The translations under genes and the position numbers were made by a program. From positions 55,687-119,686 of the forward strand of contig JAWKLX010000025.1 of NCBI GenBank assembly GCA_041392505.1: a stretch of 64,000 nucleotides of DNA, written 5' to 3'. Below are positions 18,487 to 28,012 of this stretch, piece by piece (position 1 is the first letter of the stretch; each line of letters begins with the position of its first letter). The DNA comes from UBA6168 sp041392505. Lineage in GTDB: Bacteria; Bacteroidota; Bacteroidia; Chitinophagales; Saprospiraceae. The notes under the pieces were generated by a model. It ran no database searches. It was given only the letters and a program-made list of their open reading frames with translations, and was not told the origin of the DNA.

Positions 18487-18682
18487 CCGAGGTTTTTACA
18501 GCCGAAAATTGAAAATTAATATTTCTTGTAAATAAGCCGGAGGTTGCAAAACCTCCTCTACGTTCATTTCATGGCTACAACCCAACGATAGTAAAGGGCC
18601 TAGGTAGAGGAGGTTTTGGAACCTCCGGCCTCCCAGCGAAAACGAATTATTAAAAACTTATTTTTGGCAGTATTACCCTCGG
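18487..18682 (+). repeat. MITE-like element, copy A
   Basis: This element of about 196 bp has imperfect terminal inverted repeats (CCGAGGTTTTTACAGCCG at the left, TTGGCAGTATTACCCTCGG at the right) and an inner pair of GCCGGAGGTTGCAAAACCTC-type palindromes. A second copy in the opposite orientation lies at 60947-61153, with the inner 170 bases nearly identical. No ORF is inside, so if mobile it would need a transposase in trans. Confidence 0.75.
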
Positions 18683-18992
18683 AGCATTTACCGAAATAAA
18701 TTTTCGGGGCAAATCCGAGGTTCAAAACCTCGGCTCTCTCGGGAAAAAATATAATTAAGATAGGTGGTAATTAGTTATGCCTAATATTTTGAAAACCAAT
18801 CTACTAACCTCCTTCACGCTTTAAATTTCCGCTCGCCCAAAGCAGAACCTTTATTTTTTGTCCAAGTCAAGACCCTACTAAACCGAAAGTATTAGGAATT
18901 TCGCCCTCGTTTTAAAAAGTGACCGTAGCTTTCCCAGAAAAAATAGTCGCAATCACTTCCCTAAACTGCCTGCTTTACGAAACAAAAATTTT
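18683..18992. other. Gene-free spacer upstream of susC
   Basis: Apart from a small hairpin (CCGAGGTTCAAAACCTCGG, 18715-18733) abutting the MITE-like element, no gene or clear promoter box was seen. Confidence 0.5.
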
Positions 18993-21900
18993 ATGCTAAG
19001 AAATTCACTAAGCTGCTGCCTGTTCCTATTTGCATTGATCGCTGCACAGGCGCAATCAGATATTAGTGGTCTCGTCTTGGATGGCATGACCAATAAGCCA
19101 CTCACCGGGGCAACCATCGTGGTGGAAGGGACAACCAACGCCGCCATAAGCGATGGTCAAGGGCAGTTTCAGTTGAAACAGGTTTTGCCCAATGCCTATC
19201 TCCTCGTTGATTTTTTGGGCTACAAAAGGGCCCGGGTCGCCGTGAACAACCAACAACAGATTGAAATTTCACTGGTGGAAAACATCGCTTTCATGGAAGA
19301 AGTCGTGGTGACAGCACTTGGCCTAGAGCGATCTTCCAAGCAATTGGGCTACTCGGTAGAACAGTTGGACGGGGCTGACATTTCCGAAGTAAAATCCGCC
19401 AACCTCGTGCAAACCCTAGCGGGCAAAATCGCCGGGGTAACAGTCACTCAAGGAGCTACCGGCATCGGCTCTTCCTCCAAAATCACGATTCGTGGAGAGG
19501 CTTCCTTTACCAACAACAGCCCGCTCTTTGTGGTGGATGGCACGCCGATCAGCAACCGGACTGTTTTCAACCAGACCAATGAAGCGGCTGCAGGTTTCCA
19601 AGAGGTGGATTTCGGCAATGGCGCGATGGATGTTAATCCAGACGATATTGCCAGCATTTCCATCTTAAAAGGGCCCAGCGCTGCTGCGTTGTATGGCACC
19701 CGGGCATCCAACGGGGTCATTTTGATTACGACCAAAAAAGGCAGGGAAGAAAAGGGCTTGGACGTCTCCTTCAATTCCAGTTTTTCCATCGAAACACCTT
19801 TTCAATTGCCTAAATTCCAAAACCAATATGGCCAAGGCAATTCAGGGCAATTCGAATTTGTCGACGGCTTGGGAGGCGGTGTTAATGATAATAACACGTA
19901 CAGTTGGGGGCCTCGGCTGGATGCCGGGATTTTGATCCCACAGTTTGATAGCCCTGTTACTTTGCTGAATGGATCAGTCGTCCGGGGCGGTGATGTGGCC
20001 GTGCATGGCGGCGCGCCGATCACGGCTACGCCATTTATATCGCACCCCGACAACCTGAAAGATTTTTACCGAACGGGTACGACCCTGACCAACAATTTGG
20101 CCTTTGGCGGTGGGTTTGCCAAAGGCGGCTACCGATTGTCGCTGACGGACATGCGGAACACTTCCATCATCCCCGGCTCGAATCTGGAGCGGCAAACTGT
20201 AAGCGCCAACCTGTCTTTTTTACCAACCGAAAAATGGGAAATCAATAGCTCCTTTAGCTACATCAATACGCAAAGTGACAACCGCCCAGCCAATGGCTAT
20301 GGTTCGGAAAATGTCAACTACTCACTGGTGGCCTGGGGGCCAAGGTCATTGGACATCAAGGCGCTCAGGGACTATTGGCAACCAGGACTTGAAGGGTTGC
20401 AGCAGTATTCCTTCAACTATACTTTTTTTGACAACCCCTATTTTATCCTCCAAGAAAACCGCAACGCATTTGACCGCCACCGCTTGTTTGGCAACCTCTC
20501 AGTACAACATATTTTGGATGAACATTGGAGCATCCGGGCCAGCACCGGGCTCGACCGATTGGATGAAGACCGCACTTTTCGCAGGCATTTTAGTTCCAAT
20601 AGGTTTAGCAAGGGCGCTTATGCCGAGCAGGCCATTTCCTACCAAGAACGGAATTCGGATCTGCAGGTCAATTACACCAACCGCTTGGGGGATTTTGGTT
20701 TCGACGTGATCGCCGGGGCCAACCGCATGGATCTGACCGCCACTTCCCAACAATTGCAGACCTTGGCTTTGGCACAACCGGGCATTTTCAATTTGGGAAA
20801 TGCCGCCGCCCCAGTCGCAGCGTTTCCTTTCGACAATGAGAAACGGATCAACAGTATTTTTGCAGTCGCTAAAATGGATTTCCTGAATTGTATTTTTCTG
20901 GAAATAACGGGCCGCAACGATTGGTCGAGCGCGCTGGCTACACCGGCCTCGGCTGACAATGTTTCCTTTTTCTATCCTTCTGTTTCGACCAGTGTACTGC
21001 TATCGGATATATTTTCCTTACCAGCAAAAATTTCTTTTGCAAAAGTTCGGGCGAGTTGGGCACAAGTCGGCAACGACACTGACCCCTACCAGACCAGTGG
21101 CGCTTTTGTGGCGCAGACGCCATTTTTGTCGCAGCCAACTTTCAGTGCGCAAAATGTCATTGCCAACAATCATTTGAAACCAGAAAAAACGACCGCAGTG
21201 GAGCTGGGTGCGGATGTCCGTTTTTTTGATGATCGGCTTTCCCTCGATTTGACCTATTATAATGCCCTGACCAATAATCAAATCATTTCCCTGCCCGTGG
21301 CTATTTCTTCCGGCTATGAGCAGCAGGTGGTCAACGGCGGTGCTGTGCGGTCGGAAGGTGTCGAAATGTTTTTTGGGGCAACTCCCATTTTGACTCCTGA
21401 TTTTAGTTGGAAAAGTGCAGTCAATTTTAGCCACAATACCACCCGGGTGGAAGACCTCCCCAATGAAATCGAAGGCCGCTTAACGTTGGCCTATTCAAGG
21501 GTTTATGACAATGTGAATCAAACCGTTTGGCACCAGGTAGACGAAGGCGGACGGGTTGGGGATTTATACGGAACTGGTTATTTGAAAAATGATAACGGCG
21601 ATTTTGTCATTGACCAAAATGGCCGCTATATCGTTGACAATACCCTCAAAAAATTAGGCAATTACAACCCGGACTTCATTGTCGGGTGGAGCAACCAATT
21701 GAGGTTCAAAAATTGGCAGTTGGGCTTTCTCCTCGATTGGCGACAGGGCGGCATCCTTGTGTCCCGCACCCTTGCTTTGGCAGGGGTTGGCGGGCAATTG
21801 GAAGAAACAGCCAATCGGCCAGAGGCAGGAATCGTTGCTGAGGGGGTCGTCAAATTTGGGATGGCAGGAGACGAGCAGTTTTTGCCCAACACGACAGCCA

Positions 21901-22211
21901 TTCCGGCAGAAACTTACTACCGCCAGTACTACGACCGCAACCACGAGGAAAACAATACCTACGATGCCAGCTATGTCAAATTGCGGGAGTTCTCGTTGTC
22001 GTACACTTTTCCCAAAGTGGGAAGCAAGCGGATGGATGTCCAAAATTTGCGGATCAGTCTTTTCGGAAGAAATCTGTTTGCCCTCAGCGACATCCCTCAT
22101 TTCGACCCGGAGCAGTTAGCCGTGCAAGGGACCGGTTTCATCAGCGGGGTGGAGGATATGTCGTATGCGACTTCGAGGAGCATAGGGGTGAAGGTGTCTT
22201 TGAATTTGTGA
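18993..22211 (+). CDS. SusC/RagA-type TonB-linked outer membrane protein
   Basis: This 1072-residue outer-membrane importer has a signal peptide (about 1-20, ending AQAQ), a carboxypeptidase-regulatory-like domain (about 22-100, DISGLVLDGMTNKPLTGATI), a TonB-box region (MEEVVVTALGLER) and a plug domain (LVQTLAGKIAGVTVTQGA, GSSSKITIRGEASF, LFVVDGTPISN, ISILKGPSAAALYG, GVILITTKKG). A long beta-barrel follows and ends in ISLFGRNLFALS and SIGVKVSLNL. SusC proteins import glycans or peptides together with a SusD lipoprotein, encoded 48 bases downstream. The substrate cannot be told; no glycoside hydrolase or peptidase gene is adjacent. Confidence 0.93.
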   Translation: MLRNSLSCCLFLFALIAAQAQSDISGLVLDGMTNKPLTGATIVVEGTTNAAISDGQGQFQLKQVLPNAYLLVDFLGYKRARVAVNNQQQIEISLVENIAFMEEVVVTALGLERSSKQLGYSVEQLDGADISEVKSANLVQTLAGKIAGVTVTQGATGIGSSSKITIRGEASFTNNSPLFVVDGTPISNRTVFNQTNEAAAGFQEVDFGNGAMDVNPDDIASISILKGPSAAALYGTRASNGVILITTKKGREEKGLDVSFNSSFSIETPFQLPKFQNQYGQGNSGQFEFVDGLGGGVNDNNTYSWGPRLDAGILIPQFDSPVTLLNGSVVRGGDVAVHGGAPITATPFISHPDNLKDFYRTGTTLTNNLAFGGGFAKGGYRLSLTDMRNTSIIPGSNLERQTVSANLSFLPTEKWEINSSFSYINTQSDNRPANGYGSENVNYSLVAWGPRSLDIKALRDYWQPGLEGLQQYSFNYTFFDNPYFILQENRNAFDRHRLFGNLSVQHILDEHWSIRASTGLDRLDEDRTFRRHFSSNRFSKGAYAEQAISYQERNSDLQVNYTNRLGDFGFDVIAGANRMDLTATSQQLQTLALAQPGIFNLGNAAAPVAAFPFDNEKRINSIFAVAKMDFLNCIFLEITGRNDWSSALATPASADNVSFFYPSVSTSVLLSDIFSLPAKISFAKVRASWAQVGNDTDPYQTSGAFVAQTPFLSQPTFSAQNVIANNHLKPEKTTAVELGADVRFFDDRLSLDLTYYNALTNNQIISLPVAISSGYEQQVVNGGAVRSEGVEMFFGATPILTPDFSWKSAVNFSHNTTRVEDLPNEIEGRLTLAYSRVYDNVNQTVWHQVDEGGRVGDLYGTGYLKNDNGDFVIDQNGRYIVDNTLKKLGNYNPDFIVGWSNQLRFKNWQLGFLLDWRQGGILVSRTLALAGVGGQLEETANRPEAGIVAEGVVKFGMAGDEQFLPNTTAIPAETYYRQYYDRNHEENNTYDASYVKLREFSLSYTFPKVGSKRMDVQNLRISLFGRNLFALSDIPHFDPEQLAVQGTGFISGVEDMSYATSRSIGVKVSLNL

Positions 22212-22259
22212 TATAGACGAAAAACAATCAACAACAAGCCAGTTTCCAACAAACTAAGA

Positions 22260-23682
22260 ATGACAAAATACGTTTTAGCCATCATTTCCCTCCTTTGCGG
22301 CCTTGCCTGCACCAAGGATTTTGAACAAATAAACACCAATCCCAATGCCCCCGTCGAAGTGCAGCCCAGCCTGTTGCTGCGGCAAGTGATCTATGATTAT
22401 GGCGATGAAATGGCTTACGAGGGTTTTGTGGCGGGCAACCTGTTGGGGCAATATTTCACCGAAATAGATTTCAATTTGTTTGACCGCCACAGTTTGTCTG
22501 AACCGCAGTTTGGTGGCAATCCTTGGCCTACTTTGTACAAAAATTTGCGGGACAATGAAATTCTCTTGCAACAAGCAAGAACGAACCCGGCCCTGTCCGT
22601 TTACGAAGGCCCAGCCCTCATTTTGAAAGCTTACCTTTCTGCTGCGCTGACGGATATTTATGGCGACGTACCTTACAGCGAGGCTCTCCGCGGTGGGGAT
22701 GGCATCGTGACCCCACGCTATGATAACCAGGAACAAATTTATCTGTCGGATGGGGGCATTTTTGGATAATTTGAGAAAAGGGAAAATAGCGATTAAAAAT
22801 TATTCGGGGGCAGCTGCATTAGAAGGGGATATTATTTTCAACGGCGATTTACATAAATGGGAACATTTCGCCAATTCCTTGCTAATCAAGGCTTTAGTCC
22901 GAATTTCTGCACGGGTGGACGTCAGCGCTGAATTGCAGCAATTATACGACGAGGAAAATTTTATCCAAACCAATGCAGACAATGCCGTCTTTGGATTTAC
23001 AGACAGTCAGCCCAACAATTTCCGCATGGCCAACCTCCGGGCGGGCGATTTCAACCTCTTCATTTTATCCAAAACAATGGAGGAAATTTTGAAAAACCTC
23101 AACGACCCAAGGTTGGCTGTTTTTTTTCGGCCAGCCGACAATACGGGCGACTATGGAGGTTTGTTAAACGGCCCCGACGCTTCGCAAACATCGATCACGG
23201 TGGCGGATTTTTCGCTGACTGGAAAAATTTTCCGGGAGGAACCGGGCAGCCTACAAGCCAATTTTATCACCGCTTGGGAAACGGCATTTTTATTGGCCGA
23301 AGCTGCCGAACGGGGGCTTATTTCAGCGGACGCCAAAACCCTTTATGAATCAGGCGTCGAAATGGCATTTGATTATTGGAACACTACCTTGCCAGCGGAT
23401 TATTTGACATCGGGTTCAGCGGCCTACGGCCAAAATGGTGAAACCAAAATAGAGCAGATCATTACCCAAAAATGGGTCGCCAACATCATCAATGGCTACG
23501 AAGGTTGGGTCGATTTCCGCCGTACGGGTTTCCCAAAACTAAAACCAGTCGCCGCCAGTCTGAACAATGGACTGATCCCGGTGCGCATGCCCTACCCTGC
23601 CGACGAAGAGGCCCTCAATCAGGAAAACTTTAACGCAGCCGGCAATGATATTAACCAACGGGTGTGGTGGGATGTGGATTGA
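22260..23682 (+). CDS. SusD/RagB-like lipoprotein, interrupted by a frameshift
   Basis: This is the surface substrate-binding partner of the preceding SusC. The lipobox LACT near residue 18 gives a lipoprotein. SusD-like motifs are DFEQINTNPNAP, KAYLSAALTDIYGDVPYSEA and, in the second part, FANSLLIKALVRIS, TAWETAFLLAEAAERG and ITQKWVANIINGYEGWVDFRRTGFP. The first frame stops at 22769; the second is open to 23682. The switch lies near GGGGGCATTTTTGG (22745-22758), so a one-base change in a homopolymer restores a protein of about 489 residues, normal for the family. A sequencing or assembly indel is the simplest explanation. Confidence 0.85.
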
Positions 23683-23707
23683 GGAAATACCTTCACGTGA
23701 GGAGGAT

Positions 23708-23794
23708 GGGAACGCAAATGACGCAGATTGAACTGATTGTCGTTGATTTTTTGATCCGTGAAATATCCGCCTGATCCGCGTCATCAGCGTTCCC
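23708..23794 (+). repeat. Palindromic repeat (GGGAACGC family), copy 2
   Basis: The ends GGGAACGC and GCGTTCCC, with inner ATGACGCAGATT and GATCCGCGTCAT, form an imperfect inverted repeat of 87 bases. It shares wording with copies at 17096 and 32869. Confidence 0.65.
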
Positions 23795-23840
23795 ATTATT
23801 ACCTACTTCTGTTGTAAAAAAACAAGAATGTCATATCTGA

Positions 23841-23934
23841 CTTTGTGGAACTCCGTGACTTCTCTGTGTCTCTCCGTGGAATAACTTGTATTATTCCACG
23901 GAGAGACACAGAGGTGCCACGGAGTTTCACAAAG
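23841..23934 (+). repeat. Long near-perfect hairpin repeat
   Basis: Two 44-base arms, starting CTTTGTGGAACTCCGTG and ending CACGGAGTTTCACAAAG, are complementary except for about four positions and separated by a 6-base loop. This ACTCCGTG/CTCTGTGTCTC wording is a recurrent intergenic repeat type in Bacteroidota. No gene is present. Confidence 0.75.
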
Positions 23935-23974
23935 CTAATTTTCAATTTATAAACACTTCCACAGAAAAGACAAC

Positions 23975-25306
23975 ATGCTACTATTCTGGATCGGCCTCAT
24001 CGCTTTTATGCTTTTTTTCCTGTGGCTTTCGCCAAGGGCCGATTCTGTAAAATCTTTTTTCGAAGCCCAAAACGTTCAGGGCAAAAAACCGAATATCGTT
24101 CTTCTGACCAGCAGCCTCGTCATTTCTTGGATTTTCGCCAAATCGATCACCAACGCCGCCAACCTTGGGCTGGCCTTTGGCTGGGTTGGCGGGCTGTCTT
24201 ATGCTGTCTATTACTTGTCCTTTTTGGTGGCAGGTGTAGTCATTTACCAACTGCGGACCAAAGGCGGCTACCATAGCCTGCACCATTTCCTTAATAGTAG
24301 ATTCGGTCACGGGGCAATGGTGCTTTTTTCAGTATTGGTCGGCTTTCGGTTGTTCAACGAAGTTTGGTCGAACACGATGGTGATCGGCAGCTATTTTGGC
24401 GAACAGGGCAGCAGCGGTTATTTCAGTTCGATCCTCGTTTTTACAGCGCTGACTTTGCTCTATACTTTAAAAGGCGGCATGAGCAGCTCCATCCTGACGG
24501 ACGCCGTCCAGATGGTTTTGTTTGGGGTTTTGTTGTTCATTATTTTGGGTTATATCTTGCCCACGAGCGAATTTTCTTTTCAGGAATATCTACATACGGG
24601 GGAATGGAAAATGGCCGCTGGGGTTGACTTTTTCTGGGTGGCAGTGATCCAGGTTTTCAGCTACCCGTTCCACGATGCGGTACTGACCGACCGGGGTTTT
24701 TTGAGTGACGCCAAGACAACTTTCAAAAGTTTTATGTGGGCTGGGCTGATTGGATTCATCTGCATTTTCCTTTTCAGTATCGTTGGTTTGCAGGCAAAAT
24801 TACTGGGATTGGAAGGACAAGCGGCCGTGGAGGTCAGTAAACTATTGGGCGTTGGTTTAATGTTAATGATGAATTTTATCATGATCACCTCCGCTGCTTC
24901 AACCTTGGATTCGGCCTTTACTTCTGGTGCAAAATTGTTAGTCAAAGATTTGGGAAACAAAAACCAATTAACCGTCCAACGAGGCCGATTGGTCATGGTA
25001 GGTTTTGCGATTTTGGGCACGCTGCCCATTTTCCTCAACCCAACCATTCTTTCCGCCACGACCATCAGCGGGACGATGGTGTTGGGGCTGGCGCCCGTTT
25101 TTATTTTATGGAAAATGCCGTCCAGGCCATTGGCTTTTCACCTATCCGTCGGATTCGGGATCGTGGTTGGTATTTGGTTCGCTTTGGGGCAATGGCCTAT
25201 TTCTCTAACATTTTTTAGTGTGAAATATGGGGCATTGTTATCGGCCAATATTGTCGGGACATTGGGTAGTTTTGCCTTCTATTTTTTGGCCTCGAAAATT
25301 CGGTAA
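23975..25306 (+). CDS. Sodium:solute symporter family protein
   Basis: This inner-membrane transporter of 443 residues has about 12 hydrophobic segments. Sodium/solute symporter features are VISWIFAKSITNAANLG, TLKGGMSSSILTDAVQM and ITSAASTLDSAFTSGAKLLVKD; the last is the conserved region near the Na site. It follows the SusC/SusD pair by 290 bases (two hairpin repeats lie between) and precedes a metallophosphoesterase by 52 bases. The set may import a solute through both membranes, but the substrate is unknown. The N-terminus is hydrophobic from residue 1 and serves as the first membrane segment. Confidence 0.88.
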   Translation: MLLFWIGLIAFMLFFLWLSPRADSVKSFFEAQNVQGKKPNIVLLTSSLVISWIFAKSITNAANLGLAFGWVGGLSYAVYYLSFLVAGVVIYQLRTKGGYHSLHHFLNSRFGHGAMVLFSVLVGFRLFNEVWSNTMVIGSYFGEQGSSGYFSSILVFTALTLLYTLKGGMSSSILTDAVQMVLFGVLLFIILGYILPTSEFSFQEYLHTGEWKMAAGVDFFWVAVIQVFSYPFHDAVLTDRGFLSDAKTTFKSFMWAGLIGFICIFLFSIVGLQAKLLGLEGQAAVEVSKLLGVGLMLMMNFIMITSAASTLDSAFTSGAKLLVKDLGNKNQLTVQRGRLVMVGFAILGTLPIFLNPTILSATTISGTMVLGLAPVFILWKMPSRPLAFHLSVGFGIVVGIWFALGQWPISLTFFSVKYGALLSANIVGTLGSFAFYFLASKIR

Positions 25307-25358
25307 AAGCCACTAAGCCTCTCGGAGTTTAAGTTATCATTTTTACTCTTTTAATCAC

Positions 25359-26174
25359 ATGCAAAATTTAGGAAACATAAAAGGCCGAATGCTCATTTTT
25401 GGTGGGGCTTACAGCAACCTCCAGGCATTGGAAGCCATGAAGGCACGGGCCGATGAATTGGGCATCCCACCGTCAAATATCATTTGTACGGGGGATGTGG
25501 TGGCCTATTGCGCGCAACCAGAAGAATGCCTGCAACTGGTGCAGGATTGGGGTATCCATTGTATTGCTGGCAATGTGGAAATTCAGCTCGCCACTGGGCA
25601 AAATGACTGCGCATGTGACTTTACAGACGGTGGCCGCTGCGATACCTTTTCCAAACAATGGTACCCATTCGCCCAATCGGCGGTCAGCGAGCGATCATTG
25701 GTTTGGATGAAATCCCTTCCAGCATTTATCAGGTTCGAATATGCCGACAAACGGGTGGCCGTGGTGCATGGCTCTTACCATCATATCTCGGAATTTATCT
25801 TTGCCTCCACCGACTGGGCCATCAAGGAGAAAAATTTTACCGATACTAATTGTGATGTGATCTTGGCTGGTCATTGTGGGCTGCCCTTTTCACAAGCAAA
25901 AAATGGAAAACATTGGCTCAATGCAGGTGTTATTGGTATGCCCGCCAATGATGGGACACCAAGGGTTTGGTACCTTTTGCTCGACGATCGGGAAGGTTTT
26001 CAGTACCGTCACCAACCTTTGATTTATGATTACAAAAAAGCGAGCTTGTTGATGATCGAAAAACACCTTCCCCCTGAATATGCCAAAACCTTGGTGACAG
26101 GGCTTTGGGATAATTGCGAAATTTTGCCGGAGGCAGAAACAAATAAACAAGGGGTTCCACTGGTGTTTCAATAG
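25359..26174 (+). CDS. Metallophosphoesterase-family protein with altered metal motifs
   Basis: The 271 residues follow the calcineurin-like phosphoesterase layout: GGAYSNLQALEAMKA, ICTGDVVAYCAQPEECL, AGNVEIQLA, VVHGSYHH, AGHCGLPF. The first motif normally reads D-x-H and the last G-H-T-H; here they are GAYSN and GHCG, so several usual metal ligands are missing. The insert DCACDFTDGGRCD adds three cysteines. From memory, some proteobacterial relatives share this exact variant set, so it is likely a defined subfamily rather than a decayed gene. It is probably cotranscribed with the symporter. The substrate is unknown. Confidence 0.75.
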   Translation: MQNLGNIKGRMLIFGGAYSNLQALEAMKARADELGIPPSNIICTGDVVAYCAQPEECLQLVQDWGIHCIAGNVEIQLATGQNDCACDFTDGGRCDTFSKQWYPFAQSAVSERSLVWMKSLPAFIRFEYADKRVAVVHGSYHHISEFIFASTDWAIKEKNFTDTNCDVILAGHCGLPFSQAKNGKHWLNAGVIGMPANDGTPRVWYLLLDDREGFQYRHQPLIYDYKKASLLMIEKHLPPEYAKTLVTGLWDNCEILPEAETNKQGVPLVFQ

Positions 26175-26238
26175 TGATCTTTAGTAAAGAAATTGATCCT
26201 TTAAAAAAGAATTATTTAACTTCGTAAAAAATTAATTT

Positions 26239-26484
26239 ATGAATTCGCTTGAACTAAAAGGTGGCATATTTGAAATGATCGCCCAAGTCGACAATAAGGA
26301 AGTATTACAACGACTATATAAAGTTGTTGCAGAAATATTGCATGAGACATGGGCTGAAGAACAAAATCTGACACCAGAGCAAGAGGAAAAGCTTAGCAAA
26401 GACATTGAAGACAGCTTCAATCCTGACAACCTGGTTAGCCATGAAGAATCCATGAAAACAATGGCAAGATGGCTAAACAAATAA
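26239..26484 (+). CDS. Antitoxin of a ParE/RelE-type pair
   Basis: This 81-residue acidic helical protein (NSLELKGGIFEMIAQVDNKE, HETWAEEQNLTPEQEEKL, ending MARWLNK) overlaps the next gene by 16 bases. The start MNSLELKGGIFEMIAQV is of a type often found before ParE-like toxins in Bacteroidota. It would neutralise the toxin encoded by the overlapping gene. Assignment is by position and composition. Confidence 0.75.
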   Translation: MNSLELKGGIFEMIAQVDNKEVLQRLYKVVAEILHETWAEEQNLTPEQEEKLSKDIEDSFNPDNLVSHEESMKTMARWLNK

Positions 26485-26768
26485 AGTGGAACAAGCGAGC
26501 ATTAACTGATTTTAAAACCATCGCTGAATACTTGGAAAAAAATTTTTCCTACCAGTCTGCCTATAACTTTACCCATCAAGTTTATGAAAAAATTGATGCA
26601 ATCAGTAAACACCCAACCATTGGCAGAAAAGCATTCAAAAGAAAAACAGTTCGATTTATTTTAGTGGGAAAACACAGGCGGCTTTATTACCGGATAGAGG
26701 GCAAAACCCTTATCATTTCAAGTATTTTCGATACTCGTCAACATCCAGATAAAGACATGCACCAATAG
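26469..26768 (+). CDS. ParE/RelE superfamily toxin
   Basis: This 99-residue basic protein fits ParE-like toxins: KQIKWNKRALTDFKTIAEYL, ISKHPTIGRKAFKRKTVRF, GKHRRLYYRIEGKTLIISSI and FDTRQHPDK. The RRLYYRI core and IFDTRQHP end are characteristic of this superfamily. It differs in sequence from the pair at 12.7 kb. It lies between the SusC/SusD-symporter locus and the moaD/moaE group on the same strand. Confidence 0.82.
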   Translation: MAKQIKWNKRALTDFKTIAEYLEKNFSYQSAYNFTHQVYEKIDAISKHPTIGRKAFKRKTVRFILVGKHRRLYYRIEGKTLIISSIFDTRQHPDKDMHQ

Positions 26769-26800
26769 CTCCAATAGACTCAATTTATTTAATTATACGA

Positions 26801-27235
26801 ATGAATGAACAAATAAAAGCACTTTATAAATCCGTCATTTTAAAACACGACAAAGACCCTTTTCATTTTGAAAAAAAAGAAACGGCCACTCATGTTTTAA
26901 AAGCTTATAACGAAATATGTGGCGACCGTTTTGAATTGTTTTTTGAAATAAAAGATGGGAAAATAATGGATGCTTATTTCCACGGTTTTGGCTGCGCCAT
27001 CTCAAAAGCATCAACATCTGTTCTGATAAAAAAAATAATCGACCAACCCGTCACCGAGGCAAAAAAAACAATTGACTTATTTCTAAAAAACATAATCAGC
27101 GAAGAAAATACACCAGAAATTTCTGACGAGGAATTAACCGCTTTTTTTGCGGCTAAAGATTTTCCCGGCCGCCAAAAATGTGCGACCTTGGCATGGGAAG
27201 AAATGAAAGGTTTTTTAATGGTGAATGGTGAATAA
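26801..27235 (+). CDS. SufU/NifU-like Fe-S cluster scaffold
   Basis: This 144-residue cytoplasmic protein has the three conserved cysteines of the SufU type: Cys near NEICGDRFELFF, GFGCAISKASTSVL, and GRQKCATLAWEEM. SufU binds zinc or Fe-S and accepts sulfur from a SufS-type desulfurase; a sufS gene is at 17.2 kb. It lies 32 bases after the toxin gene and just before moaD. Assignment rests on the cysteines and their context. Whether it is the main scaffold of this organism cannot be told. Confidence 0.83.
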   Translation: MNEQIKALYKSVILKHDKDPFHFEKKETATHVLKAYNEICGDRFELFFEIKDGKIMDAYFHGFGCAISKASTSVLIKKIIDQPVTEAKKTIDLFLKNIISEENTPEISDEELTAFFAAKDFPGRQKCATLAWEEMKGFLMVNGE

Positions 27236-27248
27236 AAAAACAATAATT

Positions 27249-27491
27249 ATGAAAATTGAAATACTGGCTTTTGGCATCGCCAAAGACATCATAAAAAACA
27301 GGACGCTTTCCATTGATCTACCGGATGGGTCAAATGTTGGTTTTTTAAAAAAAGAATTAACCGATCGATTTCCTGATTTCCAAAAATTAAAATCCATTGC
27401 CATCGCTGTAAATGAAGAATACCAAACAGACGAATTTAATTTGAGCGAAAAAGATGAGGTCGTTATTATTCCTCCAGTGAGCGGGGGGTAA
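27249..27491 (+). CDS. moaD: MoaD/ThiS-family sulfur carrier (molybdopterin synthase small subunit)
   Basis: This ubiquitin-fold protein ends in VVIIPPVSGG; the terminal GG becomes the thiocarboxylate that donates sulfur to molybdopterin. The 80 residues start at ATG 27249 (MKIEILAFGIAKD). An upstream in-frame ATG at 27225 lies inside the SufU stop region and would add eight residues with no family support. It is followed 68 bases later by moaE, its partner subunit. Confidence 0.88.
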   Translation: MKIEILAFGIAKDIIKNRTLSIDLPDGSNVGFLKKELTDRFPDFQKLKSIAIAVNEEYQTDEFNLSEKDEVVIIPPVSGG

Positions 27492-27559
27492 TTTTAATGG
27501 ATAATGGATAGTGGCGCACGACTTATTTGTTGTCTGTTTTTATTAATTTGATAATCATA

Positions 27560-27976
27560 ATGATTGATATACAACTCAAGGAAAATAAATTAATTCCGCA
27601 AGAATGCATTGACTTTGTTGCAGCCGACAATACTGGCGGCAGCACAGTTTTTATTGGAACGATAAGAAACAATACCAAGGGGAAGCCTGTTGTCCGTCTT
27701 GAATTCGAAGCGTATGATCCTATGGCCATTTCTGAAATGAGGAAAATAGCGGAGCAAGCGAAGGAAAAATGGAATGCAGAAAAAATAAGCATCCATCACC
27801 GCATTGGTATTTTAGGAATTGGCGAAATAGCGGTAATTATTGCAGTAGCAACACCTCATCGGAAAGCAGCTTTTGAGGCTTGCGAATATTGCATCGATAC
27901 ATTAAAAGAAACGGTGCCAATTTGGAAAAAAGAAATTTTTGAAGACGGGGAAGTTTGGGTAGCGGCACATCCTTGA
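27560..27976 (+). CDS. moaE: Molybdopterin synthase catalytic subunit
   Basis: MoaE with MoaD converts precursor Z (cPMP) to molybdopterin. The 138 residues, starting MIDIQLKENKL at 27560, contain GTIRNNTKGKPVVRLEFEAY, ISIHHRIGILGIGE, VATPHRKAAFEAC and VPIWKKEIFEDGEVWV with the conserved catalytic lysines. A start at 27527 would add a hydrophobic stretch not found in the family. Together with moaA and the CoxE-like protein next door, it implies that the cell makes a molybdoenzyme, probably of the hydroxylase type. Confidence 0.92.
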   Translation: MIDIQLKENKLIPQECIDFVAADNTGGSTVFIGTIRNNTKGKPVVRLEFEAYDPMAISEMRKIAEQAKEKWNAEKISIHHRIGILGIGEIAVIIAVATPHRKAAFEACEYCIDTLKETVPIWKKEIFEDGEVWVAAHP

Positions 27977-27980
27977 GGAA

Positions 27981-28010
27981 TGTAAAATGTAAAATGTAAA
28001 ATGTAAAATG
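27981..28010 (+). repeat. Tandem heptamer repeat
   Basis: Four and a bit copies of TGTAAAA lie between the convergent ends of moaE and the VWA gene. Too short and simple to be a CRISPR array. Confidence 0.7.
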
Positions 28011-28012
28011 CA

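Noticed and set aside
23841..23934. Long hairpin as a small RNA gene or terminator
   Set aside because: Both arms match a common Bacteroidota intergenic repeat type, there is no T-run after the stem, and no promoter was seen.
27981..28010. TGTAAAA repeats as a CRISPR array
   Set aside because: The unit is 7 bases with no spacers and no cas gene nearby.
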